This document shows, one piece after another, positions 62,313 to 64,000 of a stretch of 64,000 bases of DNA. Within the stretch, counting starts at the first letter, position 1. Each line of letters begins with the position of its first letter. The notes beneath the pieces were generated by a model. It was given only the letters and a program-made list of their open reading frames with translations. It did not search any database and was not told where the DNA came from. Source of the DNA: Liolophura sinensis (Eukaryota > Mollusca > Polyplacophora > Chitonida > Chitonidae); NCBI RefSeq assembly GCF_032854445.1, contig NC_088295.1, forward strand, positions 79,266,028 to 79,330,027. Direction: 5' to 3'. Made by a program: the position numbers and the translations under genes.

Positions 62313-63373
62313 AACTTGCAAGGAAAGTACTTGTAAGATTGCACTTTTCCCATATTCATGTATCACAAAACAAAACGGTCAGTGCAGCTGATAGAGCGGC
62401 TCCATAATTCCTGAGTTCAAGTCTTACTCGAGCCATTATTTTCACTCGTCTCGAGATTCAGAGTTAATTTAGACTTGTAAATTCAATATATTTTAAAAAA
62501 ATATTTTCTGGAATAACAAAGAAAAAGGGTATGCATAGTGTTTTAGTTGTGAATGATATCAAAACTGGTCAGTTAGATTTTGTCTATTTAAATGGATTCC
62601 ATCATGTCGTTTCAATAACCTTTTTTTATGTCAACACCTACTCCTTGCACCCAGGGCCAGATTTACCCTTTGGCTGAGTTTCCGATGTAGGGGTCAGTCA
62701 GCATCTCAGTATCACACAGCGTTGAACTCAGAAGGGATAAGAAGCATTACCCATTTCCGGATTCGATTGTCTTTGGGTCATTATTGCAATCCCTAATTGC
62801 CCATTAACGTCTCCGCAACGTTGTGTGTAACCATCCCTTACGCGTTGTTATCACCAGTTGACAAGAATTCTGTCAAAATCAAAGTTATCACAGACAATCA
62901 CAGTTCAGTTTGATATTTGTGTTTTGCGTGACGTGCCTGGTCATAAAGAGACGGGTGCAGATTCCTTGATCATTGTGTCTTGAGTCATTCGTAGCTGTTG
63001 GTATGTATAAAACGTGTATTGTTGTTATTTTGATAACTTAAGCTATTGTTCTTATTTTCTGTCACAAAGCCGTAACTCAGCCCTCATGTCATCGCTGACT
63101 GACATTTCAGACAGTAAAGCAGCATAAGTCTGCGTGCTTCCCGCGGCTTGATGACAGGATATTAACAATACACGACGCGTCTGGAATTCCACAGATAACC
63201 GTTTACTGTCAATATCTCGTTGCCGTGCAAGTTACTCCTATGGCAATATTACATTTTTACCAATTTATCCATGTTCAGCGAGAACCTGGAAACTTGGGCA
63301 ATGTTTCCACTCCATGTCTGTCGCACTTATACGCTTAGAAGCTGCGATGCAACAGGGTAAAAAGGTTTGGGCC

Positions 63374-63379
63374 AATAAA
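63374..63379 (+). promoter_or_regulatory. Conserved AATAAA, unit 3
   Basis: This is the counterpart of the AATAAA at 47735 in unit 1, within the shared context GGCCAATAAA / GGGCCAATAAAA. Confidence 0.3.
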
Positions 63380-64000
63380 ACTGGCAAAGCCAACGGCACA
63401 AAGGAGGCGCAGAGCATGCCTCGAAATTACAGTCGAGTCTGGTCATTTAGACGAGCTGTTTATCAGCCCTATGGGACCCGTTTTTCTTCTTTACGAGATG
63501 AGCTATTCAAGCTACAGATTTTTTTACAATCTTAATGATCATAAATAACCTTAGAGATACTGAAGACCTCCCGGAGACTCAAGGAACATCTCATCTCGAA
63601 AATGAACAGGGTATTTAGTTTCTGCAGACGCCAGAGATACTGAAGGAAATTTTAGTTCTTATGCCGCTTACTTGCTCCAGAAAAACAACTTTGATGTTTG
63701 AGATCTACTGATGCGTATATCAAAGTTGTTACTTTATATACCACTTAAACCTGCACTGGGATAATGATAAGTTGATAAAGAATAGTCAAGATTTAGTAGT
63801 GCAATTTGTTATTGCTATGTCATCAGTTCAATGTTACTGTGTATACGAAAGTTTCTTCTGGAAAATTGAGTGTTTTGAGAACGTTCGTTGTATATACATA
63901 TAACGAGTCATAACTTCCAAACCATCGATTTTCAGTAGTTTAACTGAGATTTGTGAGGGTCTTCTCTTCCGACTGACTAATTGCTTCTGACTGCTGATCA

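Larger units (their letters stand above)
43470..64000 (+). repeat. Diverged head-to-tail array of a unit of about 8 kb
   Basis: Blocks recur in the same order and orientation. E: 43470-43760, 51520-51830, 60000-60170. F: 43930-44960, 53990-55740, 60280-60740. G: 45035-45200, 55810-55990, 60715-60880. C: 45800-46480, 56850-57550, 61560-62240, plus a partial 58345-58560. I: 46490-46930, 57540-57760, 58520-58920, 62260-62690. J: 47030-47350, 57765-58110, 59000-59300, 62745-63015. B: 47350-47700, 59300-59545, 63015-63345. A: 47700-48130, 63345-63990. K: 48690-49010, 58135-58350. D: 50330-50690, 59555-59925. E-to-E distance is 8.0 and 8.5 kb. The left edge is near 43470. The right edge lies beyond the window. 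Block coordinates are approximate, by eye. Confidence 0.85.

Overview
The window reads as a piece of animal nuclear genome, most likely from a mollusc. It is AT-rich, sparsely coding and full of diverged repeats, with no operon-like gene packing. Two repeat signatures point to molluscs from general knowledge: a tRNA-derived SINE whose 3' half carries a block ending in an AATAAATA-type tail (seen full length at 28907-29173 and in many fragments), and a second SINE-type 3' end with an (ATTC)n tail (10988-11076, 32760-32818). No database search was possible, so species and repeat family names are not established.

Layout. 1-13.5 kb is non-coding apart from a decayed coding sequence (2817-3543), two MITE-like elements and two A/C-rich satellites (84-bp period at 9.7-10.6 kb, about 92-bp period at 11.4-11.9 kb). 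The one convincing intact gene is an intronless class A neuropeptide-type GPCR at 13682-15304 with a poly(A) signal 290 bp downstream. From 15.6 to 42.4 kb I see non-coding DNA with SINE fragments, a 67-bp satellite (21.8-22.7 kb), a palindrome-rich repeat (24.9-25.3 kb), a 37/38-bp minisatellite interrupted by a full-length SINE with a target-site duplication (28.7-29.7 kb), and one unassigned membrane-type open frame on the minus strand near 36 kb. At 42.5-43.3 kb lies a foldback element and a mosaic of short CGAGA/TCTCG motifs.

From about 43.5 kb to the right edge the DNA is organised as diverged head-to-tail copies of a unit of about 8 kb, recognisable from blocks recurring in the same order. 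Inside the copies I can read pieces resembling exons of one gene: a cysteine-containing EGF-like piece, a hydrophobic transmembrane segment with basic stop-transfer residues next to GTAAG donors, a short cytoplasmic-tail exon with an AG acceptor and stop, and a conserved downstream AATAAA. My best interpretation is a tandem cluster of duplicated, largely broken genes for a single-pass EGF-type surface protein, continuing past the window. This is the observation most worth follow-up.

Apart from the GPCR, no gene here can be given a function with confidence, and the genes do not form a visible pathway.
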